Positions 36,975 through 45,163 of a stretch of 64,000 nt of DNA are shown here, one piece after another. Location: contig NZ_JADWPD010000002.1 in assembly GCF_017308975.1 (NCBI RefSeq), forward strand, positions 310,001 through 374,000, in the 5' to 3' direction. Below the pieces are notes generated by a model. The model worked only from the letters and a program-made list of their open reading frames with translations, had not been told where the DNA came from and ran no database searches. Source of the DNA: Amycolatopsis sp. MtRt-6 (GTDB lineage Bacteria; Actinomycetota; Actinomycetes; Mycobacteriales; Pseudonocardiaceae). Positions within the stretch are counted from its first letter, which is position 1, and the number at the start of each line of letters is the position of its first letter. Both the position numbers and the translations under genes were made by a program.

Positions 36975-38507
36975 TCAGCGGGCGGTGAGGGTGGTGCGGA
37001 TTTCGGCCTTGAGCACCTTGCCGACGGTCGAGCGGGGCAGGTCGGACCAGATCTCGATCTGCTTCGGGGCCTTCACGCTCCCGACGCGGTCCTTGACGAA
37101 CGCGATCAGCTCGGCGCGGTCCAGTTCCCGGCCGGGCCGCAGCTGGACGACGGCGGTGACGCGCTCGCCCCACTTGTCGTCGGGCAGGCCGACCACGGCG
37201 CAGTCGCGGACCGCGTCGTGGGCCAGCACCGCCTGTTCGACCTCGGCGGAGTAGACGTTGAACCCGCCGGTGATGACCATGTCCTTGGCGCGGTCCACGA
37301 TGTGGAGGAAGCCTTCGCCGTCGAGGAAACCGATGTCCCCGGTGTGGTGCCAGCCGTGCGCCGACGCCTCCGCGGTCGCCTCGGGGTTGCGGTAGTAGCC
37401 GGCCATCACGAGCGAGCCGCGGACACAGATTTCGCCGCGTTCGCCTTGCGGGACGGCGTTTCCGTCGCCGTCGAGGATCGCCACCGTGACCAGCGGCGCG
37501 GGACGGCCCGCCGACGCCAGCCGTCCCGTGTGGACGGTGCCGTCGGGACGGCGGTGCTCGGCGGGTGAGAGCGTCGAGATCATCATCGGCGCTTCGGACT
37601 GGCCGAACAGCTGGGCCATCGGCCCGATCCGGTCGAGGGCCTCGGCCAGCCGGGCCGTCGACATCGGGGCCGCGCCGTACCAGAAGCACTGCAGCGACGA
37701 GAGATCCGTGCCGTTCAGGGCTTCGTGGCCGAGCACCAGGTAGATGAGCGTCGGCGGCAGGAACGTGTGAGTCACGCGGTGGCGTTCGATCAGCTCCAGG
37801 AACCGGCCGACGTCGGGCCTGGCCATGATCACGACCTCGCCACCGCGGGCCAGGACCGGGAAGCACAGGACGCCGGCCGCGTGCGTCAGCGGCGCCAGGG
37901 CCAGGTAGACCGGGCGGCCCTCGAAGGGGTAGCTCATCAGCGTGATCGCCGACATCGTCTCGAGGTTGCGGCCGGTGAGCATGACGCCCTTGGGACGGCC
38001 GGTGGTGCCGCCGGTCCCGACCAGGGCGACGACGTCGTCCGGTGGGGCGGCCGCGGCCGGCGGGTCTTCGCGGGCGGCGTCGAGCCAGGCGTCGAACCCG
38101 GGCGCGAAGTCGTCGCTTTCCCCGAGCCGCACGAGCGTGGTCAGCTTCGGCAGCTGCGGGGCGATCCGGCGGACGAGGTCCTCGAAGGCGGGCTGGAAGA
38201 CCAGCGTGGTGCAGTCGAAGAGGTCCAGCAGCTCGGCGTTCTCGCTCGCGGCGTTGCGCGGGTTGATCGGGCACCACACCGCGCCGGCCCGGGAGATGCC
38301 GAAGACGCAGGTGAACGCGGTCGGGTCGTTGGCCGAGAGGATCCCGACCTTGTCCCCCGGAGCGACGCCCGAGCGCCGCAACGCGCGGGCGACCGCCTCG
38401 GCGAGGTCGGCGACTTCGCCGTAGCTGCGGGAGACCCCGTCGAGGGTCAAGCAGGGCGCCCCGGGGTCCAGGGAGGCGCCTTTCTCCAGGTAGAAGAACA
38501 GAGACAT
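36975..38507 (-). CDS. Acyl-CoA synthetase (AMP-binding, class I adenylate-forming)
   Basis: 510 residues. The phosphate-binding motif is VGTGGTTGRPKGVMLTG, followed by YGAAPMS and LFGQSEAP (where families usually show YG-TE), then GWHHTGDIGFLDGEGFLHI, VDRAKDMVITGGFNVYSAEV, and the catalytic Lys in RSTVGKVLK. These show complete N- and C-terminal subdomains. It activates a carboxylic acid as its CoA thioester. It leads the operon ACS, LLM, SDR and is divergent from a TetR regulator with a double operator between them, as in many fatty-, aryl- or steroid-acid degradation units. Confidence 0.87.
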   Translation of the reverse strand: MSLFFYLEKGASLDPGAPCLTLDGVSRSYGEVADLAEAVARALRRSGVAPGDKVGILSANDPTAFTCVFGISRAGAVWCPINPRNAASENAELLDLFDCTTLVFQPAFEDLVRRIAPQLPKLTTLVRLGESDDFAPGFDAWLDAAREDPPAAAAPPDDVVALVGTGGTTGRPKGVMLTGRNLETMSAITLMSYPFEGRPVYLALAPLTHAAGVLCFPVLARGGEVVIMARPDVGRFLELIERHRVTHTFLPPTLIYLVLGHEALNGTDLSSLQCFWYGAAPMSTARLAEALDRIGPMAQLFGQSEAPMMISTLSPAEHRRPDGTVHTGRLASAGRPAPLVTVAILDGDGNAVPQGERGEICVRGSLVMAGYYRNPEATAEASAHGWHHTGDIGFLDGEGFLHIVDRAKDMVITGGFNVYSAEVEQAVLAHDAVRDCAVVGLPDDKWGERVTAVVQLRPGRELDRAELIAFVKDRVGSVKAPKQIEIWSDLPRSTVGKVLKAEIRTTLTAR

Positions 38508-38556
38508 CGTCGTCCCTCCCGACTTCGCCGGTGGCTGGTGAAGACCATGACCGCCG

Positions 38557-38616
38557 TTTGGACGAATGTCAAGATTTTCTTGGACGATTGGTCAGAAAAG
38601 CGCGCGATGGTATCTT
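38557..38616 (+). promoter_or_regulatory. Double TetR operator and promoter between acyl-CoA synthetase and TetR genes
   Basis: TTTGGACGAATGTCAA (38557-38572) and CTTGGACGATTGGTCAGA (38579-38596) are two copies of one site 22 bp apart. The second overlaps a -35, TTGGTC (38588-38593), which lies 17 bases before -10 TATCTT (38611-38616). GTG 38624 follows seven bases later, so the TetR mRNA looks leaderless and self-repressed. Confidence 0.6.
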
Positions 38617-38623
38617 CGGGGGC

Positions 38624-39241
38624 GTGACCAGCGCAGCCGCCGTGAGGCGCCGGACCCCCGCCGACAAGTTCGAGGACCGCCGCCGGGAACTGGCCGACGC
38701 GGCGCTGCTGGCACTGGCCGACCTCGGCTACGCCCGCACCAGCCTGCGCACGATCGCGGAGCACACGAAGTTCTCCCACGGGCTGCTGCACTACTACTTC
38801 GCCGACAAGGTCGAGCTGATCACCTACTGCGTACGGCGCTACAAGGCGGCGTGCGTCCAGCGTTACGAGGGCGGCGTCGGCGAGGCGGCCACCCCGCAAG
38901 AGCTGGCCGCCGCCTGCGCGGACGGACTGGCGACGGCGCTCGCCGAGGCGCCGCTGATGCACCGCATGTGGTACGACCTGCGCACGCAGTCCCTGTTCGA
39001 ACCGGCGTTCCGCGAGGACGTCGCCGAGATCGACGCCAGCCTGCGGGACATGATCTGGCGCAACGTGAGCGCGTACGCCGACTTGGCGGAGAGCCGGCCG
39101 ACCTGCTCCGAGGCCGACGCGTATGCGTTGTTCGACGGGCTGTTCCAGCAGGCCCTGCTGCGCCACCTCGCCGGCGAGGAAACAGCCCTCGACGACCTGC
39201 GGCGCGGAGTGCGGGAGCTGTTCCCCCGCCTGGTCGGCTAA
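38624..39241 (+). CDS. TetR-family transcriptional regulator
   Basis: 205 residues from GTG 38624. The N-terminal HTH (about 15-65) shows RRRELADAALLALADLGYAR, TSLRTIAEHTKFSHGLLHYY and FADKVELI, the canonical TetR ending. The remaining 140 residues are the helical ligand domain. It sits divergently from the acyl-CoA synthetase-LLM-SDR operon, whose promoter region holds two matching operator copies, so it is the likely repressor, perhaps relieved by an acyl-CoA. Its end overlaps lutC by four bases. Confidence 0.88.
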   Translation: MTSAAAVRRRTPADKFEDRRRELADAALLALADLGYARTSLRTIAEHTKFSHGLLHYYFADKVELITYCVRRYKAACVQRYEGGVGEAATPQELAAACADGLATALAEAPLMHRMWYDLRTQSLFEPAFREDVAEIDASLRDMIWRNVSAYADLAESRPTCSEADAYALFDGLFQQALLRHLAGEETALDDLRRGVRELFPRLVG

Positions 39242-39822
39242 CTTCCGCCCGTGACGACGATGACGTGCAGGTTCCTCGGCCCGTGCACGCCTTCCACCCG
39301 GGTCAGCTCGATGTCGCTGGTCGCGCTCGGACCGCTGATCCAGGTCTGCGGGCGGGCCGGGTCCAGCGCGGCCACCGCCTCGGGCACCCCGGCCACGATC
39401 TGCTCCGCCCGGAGCACGCACACGTGCAGGTCCGGCAGCAGGCTCAGCGCCCGCCGCCCCTGACCGGGGCCGTGGTCGAGCACGAGGGTGCCGGTGGTCG
39501 CGATGCCTAGCGCGGCAGTGGTGACGACGGCCTCGAACTCCGCCGCGACCCCGTCCGGCGACGAGCCTTCGACGTCGATCGGGAACCCTTCGGGCACCAG
39601 GACCTTCCGCGCCGGGCCCAGCGCCGCGCGGATGGCTTCCGGCAGCCCGGCGCCGGTGCACCGGGTGAGGACGGCGCGGTAGTCGGTCACGCGGTCGGCG
39701 AACAGGTCGACCACCGAGGCGACGGTGGCGGCGCGGTACCCCCGCGGGACCACGGCTTCGGTCCGGTCCGCGGTCCGCAGCGCCCCGCGGACGGCCGCCA
39801 GGATCTCCTCGCGCGCGGTCAT
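39238..39822 (-). CDS. lutC: LutC, lactate utilisation protein C (LUD domain)
   Basis: 194 residues with the LUD fold. Recognisable stretches are KVLVPEGFPIDV, TTAALGIATTGTLVLDHGPG (the conserved A-x-TGT segment) and GPSATSDIELTRVEGVHGPR (G-P-S-x-T-S-D-I-E), ending LHVIVV. It is the last gene of lutABC, with ATG 39822 overlapping the lutB stop. LutABC oxidises L-lactate to pyruvate on the membrane side. Confidence 0.9.
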   Translation of the reverse strand: MTAREEILAAVRGALRTADRTEAVVPRGYRAATVASVVDLFADRVTDYRAVLTRCTGAGLPEAIRAALGPARKVLVPEGFPIDVEGSSPDGVAAEFEAVVTTAALGIATTGTLVLDHGPGQGRRALSLLPDLHVCVLRAEQIVAGVPEAVAALDPARPQTWISGPSATSDIELTRVEGVHGPRNLHVIVVTGGS

Positions 39823-41288
39823 CGCCCGCCCCTTCGCCACCAGGACCGGAACGACTCGCGCGGCGGGGCGGGCAGATCCCGGGTGTCCGTCCACAGTGAA
39901 CCCGGCCACGGCAGGCGGGACAGGGCCCGGCGGCCGCCGGGGAGCAGGCGGCGGCCGAACCGGGTCAGCGCGCGGTTCGCGGCGCCCAGCCCGCGTTCGG
40001 CCACGCCGAGCCGGCGAGCGTCGGACAGCGTCCAGGCCGCCGCCTTCATCGCCACCGCCTCGGGCTTCGGGGTGCCGCCGCGATGCGCGTCGACGACCTG
40101 GGAACGCAGGTGCACCAGGACTTCCGGGATGTCGATGCGCACCGGGCACGCCTCGAAGCAGGCGCCGCACAGACTGGAGGCGTACGGCAGCGAGTCGGTT
40201 TGCTCGTCCACGCCGACGCCCTTGAGCAGCGGGTTGAGGATCGCGCCGATCGGCCCGGGGTAGACCGAGCCGTAGGCGTGCCCGCCGGTGCGTTCGTAGA
40301 CCGGGCAGACGTTCAGGCACGCCGAACAGCGGATGCAGCGCAGCGCCTGCCGGCCGACCTCGTCGGCGAGCGCGCGGCTGCGGCCGTTGTCCAGCAGCAC
40401 CACGTGCGTCTCCCGCGGCCCGTCGTCCGGGACCACGCCCGCCCACGTCGAGGTGTAGGGGTTCATCCGCTCCCCCGTGCTGGAGCGCGGCAGCAGCTGG
40501 AGGAAGACGTCGAGGTCGGCCCACGTGGGGACGATCTTTTCGATGCCCACCACGGAAACGAGCACCTCGGGCAGGGTCAGGCACATCCGGCCGTTGCCCT
40601 CGGACTCGACGACGACGAGGGTGCCGCTCTCGGCGACGGCGAAGTTCGCGCCGGAGACGGCCATCTTGGCGCGCAGGAACTTCTCGCGCAGGTGCAGCCG
40701 GGCGGCACCGGCCAGCTCGGCGGGCTCGTCGGTCAGGCCGTCCGGCGCCGGACGGCCCGCGGCGGCCATCTCGCGGCGGAAGATCTCCCGGATCTCCGCG
40801 CGGTTGCGGTGGATCGCCGGTACCAGGATGTGGCTGGGCAGGTCGTCGCCGAGCTGGACGATGAGCTCGGCGAGATCGGTTTCCCAGGCGGTGACGCCGT
40901 GTTCGGCGAGTGCCTCGTTGAGGCCGATTTCCTGGGTCGCCATCGACTTGACCTTGACGACCTCGTCGACCCTGTGGTCCCGCGCGATGCGGGCGACGAT
41001 GTCGCAGGCCTCCCGGGCGTCGCGCGCCCAGTGCACGGTCGTCCCCCGCGCCTGCAACGCGGCCTCGAGGGTCAGCAGGTGCTCGTCGAGGCGGCGCAGG
41101 GTGTTGTCCTTGATCGCCGCGCCGGCCAGGCGCAGTTCCTCCCACTCGGCCACCTCGCCGACGACGGCGGCGCGCTTGGCGCGGATCGTGCCGGTGGCGT
41201 GGGCGAGGTTGCGGCGCAGCTGCGTGTCGGCGAGCGCTTCGCGCGCCGCCGCGGGGAAAGCGGGCATACCGACGAACGTGGCACTCAC
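39819..41288 (-). CDS. lutB: LutB, iron-sulfur subunit of lactate oxidation
   Basis: 489 residues. The N-terminal LUD domain includes AVAESGTLVVVESEGNGRM, then two 4Fe-4S motifs: CIRCSACLNVCPVYERTGGH and CGACFEACPVRIDIPE. The C-terminal domain ends RSWWRRGG. GTG 41288 overlaps the lutA stop (GTGA) and its own stop overlaps lutC, a tightly coupled operon. It transfers electrons from lactate oxidation to the respiratory chain. Confidence 0.92.
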   Translation of the reverse strand: MSATFVGMPAFPAAAREALADTQLRRNLAHATGTIRAKRAAVVGEVAEWEELRLAGAAIKDNTLRRLDEHLLTLEAALQARGTTVHWARDAREACDIVARIARDHRVDEVVKVKSMATQEIGLNEALAEHGVTAWETDLAELIVQLGDDLPSHILVPAIHRNRAEIREIFRREMAAAGRPAPDGLTDEPAELAGAARLHLREKFLRAKMAVSGANFAVAESGTLVVVESEGNGRMCLTLPEVLVSVVGIEKIVPTWADLDVFLQLLPRSSTGERMNPYTSTWAGVVPDDGPRETHVVLLDNGRSRALADEVGRQALRCIRCSACLNVCPVYERTGGHAYGSVYPGPIGAILNPLLKGVGVDEQTDSLPYASSLCGACFEACPVRIDIPEVLVHLRSQVVDAHRGGTPKPEAVAMKAAAWTLSDARRLGVAERGLGAANRALTRFGRRLLPGGRRALSRLPWPGSLWTDTRDLPAPPRESFRSWWRRGGR

Positions 41289-42010
41289 GCGTCCTCCTCC
41301 GTCGAAGCCAGCACATCGGCCAGGTGCAGCACGCGCACCCCGGACCGCTGCCGCGACAGCAGGCCACCGATGTGCAGCAGGCACGAGTTGTCGCCCGCGA
41401 CCAGCACCTCCGCGCCGGTGGAGCGGACGTGCCGGGCCTTGTCCGCGCCCATCGCGGTCGACGTCTCGGCGTTCTTCACCGCGAACGTGCCGCCGAACCC
41501 GCAGCACTCCTCCGCCGCGGGCAGCTCGACGAGGTCGAGGCCGCGTACCGCGCGCAGCAGCCGCAACGGCTTGTCGGCGACGCCGAGCATGCGCAGCGAA
41601 TGGCAGGTCGGGTGGTAGGTGACGCGGTGCGGGAAGTAGGCGCCGACGTCCGTCACGCCGAGCACGTCGACGAGGAACTCGCTCAGCTCGTGGACCTTCG
41701 GCCCGGTCTCGGCCAGCCGGGGCTCCTCCGCGCGCCGCGCGACCAGGCCGTGCTGGTGCCGGGCCGATCCCGCGCACGAGCCCGACGGCGTGACGACGTG
41801 GTCGTACCCGGCGAACGCCTCGGTGAACGCGCGGACCACCGGCACGGCCTCGTCGAGGTAGCCGGTGTTGACCATCGGCTGGCCGCAGCAGGTCTGCGCC
41901 TGCGGGAAGTCCGCGTCCACGCCCAGGCGGCGCAGCAGCCGGAACACCGCCTTGCCGGTGTCGGGGAACAGCGAGTCGTTGATGCAGGTGACGAGCACGG
42001 CAACCTTCAT
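41285..42010 (-). CDS. lutA: LutA, CCG-domain subunit of lactate oxidation
   Basis: 241 residues with two Cys-rich CCG domains. The first has AQTCCGQPMVNTGY and the second EECCGFGGTFAVKN; CHSLRM and GDNSCLLHIGG lie around them as cluster ligands. Related to the heterodisulfide-reductase/GlcF iron-sulfur modules. ATG 42010 is the operon's first start. The gap upstream, shared with the divergent GH27 gene, contains a small dyad that might control either operon. Confidence 0.92.
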   Translation of the reverse strand: MKVAVLVTCINDSLFPDTGKAVFRLLRRLGVDADFPQAQTCCGQPMVNTGYLDEAVPVVRAFTEAFAGYDHVVTPSGSCAGSARHQHGLVARRAEEPRLAETGPKVHELSEFLVDVLGVTDVGAYFPHRVTYHPTCHSLRMLGVADKPLRLLRAVRGLDLVELPAAEECCGFGGTFAVKNAETSTAMGADKARHVRSTGAEVLVAGDNSCLLHIGGLLSRQRSGVRVLHLADVLASTEEDA

Positions 42011-42032
42011 GCGTCCACCCGCTCCCGCTGAC

Positions 42033-42090
42033 TGAAAGGTTTCAAATCGCTGTCTCGCTGACGCTACTACGATGCGTTGTTACGTTTCAA
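42033..42090. promoter_or_regulatory. TTTCAA half-sites between lutA and the GH27 gene
   Basis: TGAAAGGTTTCA (42033-42044) is a small inverted repeat, and TTTCAA recurs at 42085-42090, 45 bp further on. No regulator gene adjoins. The spacing would allow looping, but the sites are short. Confidence 0.3.
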
Positions 42091-42206
42091 GCCCGCGGTG
42101 ATTCTCCGCGGAGCGGCACTCCCGGCCAGGGCAGTTTTACCCGCCTTGACCCGATCGCACGGCCCGGTGATCCTGGGAGTCTTGTCCGTTTCTGGAGGGG
42201 ACCAAA

Positions 42207-44153
42207 ATGCGACGACTCTCCGTGCTGCTCTGCGCACTTTTCCTGGCCGCCACCGCCACCGCCGTCCCGGCGTCGGCCGATACGCCACCCGACCCGGTCC
42301 CGGGCGACAGACCCCCGCTGGGGATCACCTGGGCGACCGGGGACCCCTACTGCCTCTACAACTCGAGCGAAAACGTCGTGAAGGCCGCGGCGGACCAGCT
42401 GGTCAGCTCCGGGCTGCGGGACGCCGGGTACGAGTACGTCATGCTCGGCGACTGCTGGCAGGCCGCCCAGCGCGACGCCGCGGGCAAGCTGACCGCCCGC
42501 AGCACCTTCTCGACGGACATCCCCGCGCTGGTCGACTACGTGCACTCGCGCGGGCTCAAGATCGGCTTCTACAGCGGCACCGGCGCGAAGACGTGCAGCG
42601 GCCAGGCGGCGGGCTCGCTCGGCAACGAGGACCTCGACGCGCAGACGTTCGCCGCCTGGGGCGCGGACTACCTGCGCTACGACACCTGTTACAGCGTCAA
42701 CGGCGACGCGGCCGCGCGGGTCAAGAAGATGGCGGACGCGCTGAAGCGCACCGGCCGGCCGATCACCCTGGAAGTCGACGACTACGACCGCTCCCAGAGC
42801 CCGTGGCTGTGGGCACGGGCGGCGGGCGCGAACGTGTGGCGCACGTACAAGAACGCGACGTTCAACTTCGGCTATTCGACCGGCAGCCTGGACAAGCAGT
42901 ACGGCCTGGACGGGTACCAGGGCCCCGGCGGCTGGAACAACCCGGGTTCGTTCACCTTCAGCTACCTCGACACCGCGGAGCGCCAGGCGAAACTCGGGCT
43001 GTGGGCGGTGCTGAACGCCCCGCTGGTGGCCGACATGGCGCTGGCGGCCGACGCCACGCTGCCGGCGGCCGAGCTGGGCAACCCCGACATCATCGCCGTC
43101 AACCAGGACTGGGCGGGTGTCGCCGGGCACAAGGTGCGTGACACCGGCTGGACCGAGGTGTGGACGAAGCCGATGTCCGACGGCTCGGCGGTGCTGGTGC
43201 TGTTCAACCGCGGCGAGCTGGCCGCGCCGATCACCACGTCCGTCGCCGACGCCGGGCTCCCCGCCGCGGCCACCTACCGCGTGCGCGACCTGTGGACGGG
43301 CGACGAAACCGAGACGACGGGCGCGCTCGGCGGCACCGTCGGCCGGCACGCGGCCACCGTCCTGCGCGTCTGGCCGACGGGCACGGCAGCCGCGCCGCGG
43401 ACGTCGTTGACCGTCGAGCTACCCGACTCGGTGCCGCCGGCCCAGCCGGTCACGGCCACGGTCAAGTTCACCAACGCCGGTTCGACCCCGATCACCGGCG
43501 CGCACCTGCGGCTGACCGCCCCCGCGCAGTGGCAGTTCGACAGCCCGGCCGAGGCGGACACGGCGACCGTCGCCCCGGGCGCCACCTGGGAGACGGCGGT
43601 GACGCTGCACCCGGCCTCGACGGCCACGGAGCCGTTCAAGATGCCGGCGACGGTGACCTACACGACCGCACAGGGCGCGCGGAGCGTTTCCGCGTCCGCC
43701 GAAGCGCCACTGCTGCTCGCGCCGAACCCGCCTTACACCAACGGGTTGCTCAACACGCAGCCGTGGATGTCGTCGGAGAACGGCCTCGGCCCGGTCGAGC
43801 GCGACAGCACCGACAACGGCCACCCGCTGACGATCAACGGCAAGACCGACACCCACGGCGGCCTGGGCGCGCACGCCCCCTCGGTGGTCCGCTATTACCT
43901 CGGCGGCAAGTGCAAGCAGTTCACGGCGACGGTCGGCGTGGACGACCGCGGCCCGAACGGAACGCTCGGCTTCCGCGTCCTGGGCGACGGCGTGGAGCTG
44001 GAGGCCACGGGCGACATGCGGCACGGGGACGCGGCACAGCGCCTCGTCGTGCCGGTGACGGGCGTGCAGGTGCTGGCCCTGGCGGTGGACGACGCGGGCG
44101 ACGGGTCGGCCGGGGACTGGGGCGACTGGCTGTCCCCGTACCTCAGCTGCTGA
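42207..44153 (+). CDS. Secreted GH27 (alpha-galactosidase-like) protein with NPCBM-type domain
   Basis: 648 residues. Signal peptide 1-25 (LLCALFLAATATAVPASA). The GH27 barrel and C-terminal beta domain cover about 35-395, with the nucleophile Asp159 in DYLRYDTC and WLWARAAGANVWRTYKN. The usual acid/base segment WRTTGDI reads WRTYKNA, and GGWNDPDM reads GGWNNPGS, so the acid/base Asp and a neighbouring conserved Asp appear replaced. An NEW3-type domain (about 400-505) and an NPCBM-like galactose-binding domain follow (LGAHAPSVVRYYLGGKC). Likely acts on, or binds, galactosides outside the cell. Confidence 0.78.
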   Translation: MRRLSVLLCALFLAATATAVPASADTPPDPVPGDRPPLGITWATGDPYCLYNSSENVVKAAADQLVSSGLRDAGYEYVMLGDCWQAAQRDAAGKLTARSTFSTDIPALVDYVHSRGLKIGFYSGTGAKTCSGQAAGSLGNEDLDAQTFAAWGADYLRYDTCYSVNGDAAARVKKMADALKRTGRPITLEVDDYDRSQSPWLWARAAGANVWRTYKNATFNFGYSTGSLDKQYGLDGYQGPGGWNNPGSFTFSYLDTAERQAKLGLWAVLNAPLVADMALAADATLPAAELGNPDIIAVNQDWAGVAGHKVRDTGWTEVWTKPMSDGSAVLVLFNRGELAAPITTSVADAGLPAAATYRVRDLWTGDETETTGALGGTVGRHAATVLRVWPTGTAAAPRTSLTVELPDSVPPAQPVTATVKFTNAGSTPITGAHLRLTAPAQWQFDSPAEADTATVAPGATWETAVTLHPASTATEPFKMPATVTYTTAQGARSVSASAEAPLLLAPNPPYTNGLLNTQPWMSSENGLGPVERDSTDNGHPLTINGKTDTHGGLGAHAPSVVRYYLGGKCKQFTATVGVDDRGPNGTLGFRVLGDGVELEATGDMRHGDAAQRLVVPVTGVQVLALAVDDAGDGSAGDWGDWLSPYLSC

Positions 44154-44159
44154 GCGCGC

Positions 44160-44192
44160 CGGGAGTGTTGTCCATTGTGGACAACACTCCCG
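44160..44192. terminator. Bidirectional terminator hairpin between GH27 and MarR genes
   Basis: CGGGAGTGTTGTCCA (44160-44174) pairs perfectly with TGGACAACACTCCCG (44178-44192) with a three-base loop. It lies between convergent stops at 44153 and 44196. Its tip contains GTCCATTGTGGAC, a word recurring elsewhere in the window. Confidence 0.75.
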
Positions 44193-44195
44193 CCG

Positions 44196-44684
44196 CTACC
44201 GGGGTTTGAGCACCTCCGTGGGCACCCCCAGGGTCTCGACGATCCGTTCCACCGCGTCCCCGAGCCGCAGGAAGTCCTCACCCAGCGGGTCGATCACCAG
44301 GCGGCGGACCGTCTCCACGTGCCCCGGCGCCGACGCCGCCAAGTGCGTCAGGCCCGCTTCGGTCAACGTCGCCGTCGTGAAGCGGCGGCCCTGGCCCGTG
44401 CAGACCTCGCGCTTCACCCAGCCGCGGTCCTCCATGCGCGCGACCGCGTGCGAGATCCGGGGCAGTGAGCCGTTGGCCATCTTCGCGATCTCGCTCATCT
44501 GCAGGCTCCGCCCCGGCGACGCCGACAGGCGAGCCAAGATCATGTAACCCAGCAGCGTCAGGTCGGCGTCGCGCAGCAGTTGGCTCTCCAGCGCGCCCGG
44601 GAGCGTGAGCAGGACCTTCGCCAGGTTGATCCAGGCGCGTCGCTCGTCTTCGTCCAGCCAGCGGACCAGTTCTTCGTCGGACAC
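44196..44684 (-). CDS. MarR-family transcriptional regulator
   Basis: 162 residues. The winged helix is in the middle: LTLLGYMILARLSASPGRSL, QMSEIAKMANGSLPRISHAV and MEDRGWVKRE, then the wing GQGRRFTTATLTEAG. GTG 44684 lies six bases after a -10-like TAAAGT on the minus strand, so it may be leaderless. It is divergent from the DUF6069 gene and probably represses it and itself through the TTGGGTTG/CAACCCAA dyad in the gap. Confidence 0.87.
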   Translation of the reverse strand: MSDEELVRWLDEDERRAWINLAKVLLTLPGALESQLLRDADLTLLGYMILARLSASPGRSLQMSEIAKMANGSLPRISHAVARMEDRGWVKREVCTGQGRRFTTATLTEAGLTHLAASAPGHVETVRRLVIDPLGEDFLRLGDAVERIVETLGVPTEVLKPR

Positions 44685-44687
44685 GTC

Positions 44688-44739
44688 TTGACTTTAACAC
44701 GCAACCCAACCTACCTTTTGGGTTGAACACGCAACCCAA
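44688..44739. promoter_or_regulatory. MarR operator and promoter for the DUF6069 gene
   Basis: A plus-strand promoter is readable: TTGACT (44688-44693), 18 bases, TACCTT (44712-44717). AACACGCAACCCAA occurs twice (44696-44709, 44726-44739), and TTGGGTTG (44718-44725) with CAACCCAA (44732-44739) makes a perfect 8-bp inverted repeat. One site fills the promoter spacer and the other sits over the start region, fitting repression of both genes. Confidence 0.65.
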
Positions 44740-44749
44740 GGAGACCTCG

Positions 44750-45163
44750 ATGACCCCCACCCCCAAGCCGACGGCGGCCACCGCCGTCCGGCTCGGCATC
44801 GCCCTGCTGGCCGCCGCCGCGGCGAACACCGTCATCGCGCTGGCGGCGACGGCGCTCGACGACGGCGGGATCCACATGGGCCTGTCCCCCGCGATCTACC
44901 TGCCCTTCACCGCCGTCGGGCTGCTTCTGGGCACGATCGGCTGGTTCGTGCTCGCCCGCACGGCCCCGAAGGCGCTGCGCGTGGTCGTCCCCGCGGTCCT
45001 CGTCCTGACCTGGGTCCCGGACCTGCTGCTGCTCACCGCGGGCGCCACCGCCGCCAACGTCGCCGGGCTGATGCTGATGCACGTGGTCGTCGCCACCGCG
45101 ATCGTCGCCGCGCTCCGCCCGACCCTGACACCGGGCACCGTCGCCGCCGCGGCGATCGACTAG
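44750..45163 (+). CDS. DUF6069 family small membrane protein
   Basis: 137 residues with four TM helices (LGIALLAAAAANTVIALAAT first, then YLPFTAVGLLLGTIGWFVLA, VLVLTWVPDLLLL and LMLMHVVVATAIVAAL). This matches DUF6069 proteins, function unknown. AAGGAG lies nine bases before ATG 44750. Divergent from a MarR regulator with a strong operator between them, so its expression is induced by whatever the MarR protein senses. Confidence 0.75.
   Translation: MTPTPKPTAATAVRLGIALLAAAAANTVIALAATALDDGGIHMGLSPAIYLPFTAVGLLLGTIGWFVLARTAPKALRVVVPAVLVLTWVPDLLLLTAGATAANVAGLMLMHVVVATAIVAALRPTLTPGTVAAAAID

Noticed and set aside
29618..42010. A secondary-metabolite cluster headed by the SARP regulator
   Set aside because: No polyketide, peptide, terpene or other core synthase gene is present; downstream genes are catabolic oxidoreductases and lutABC.
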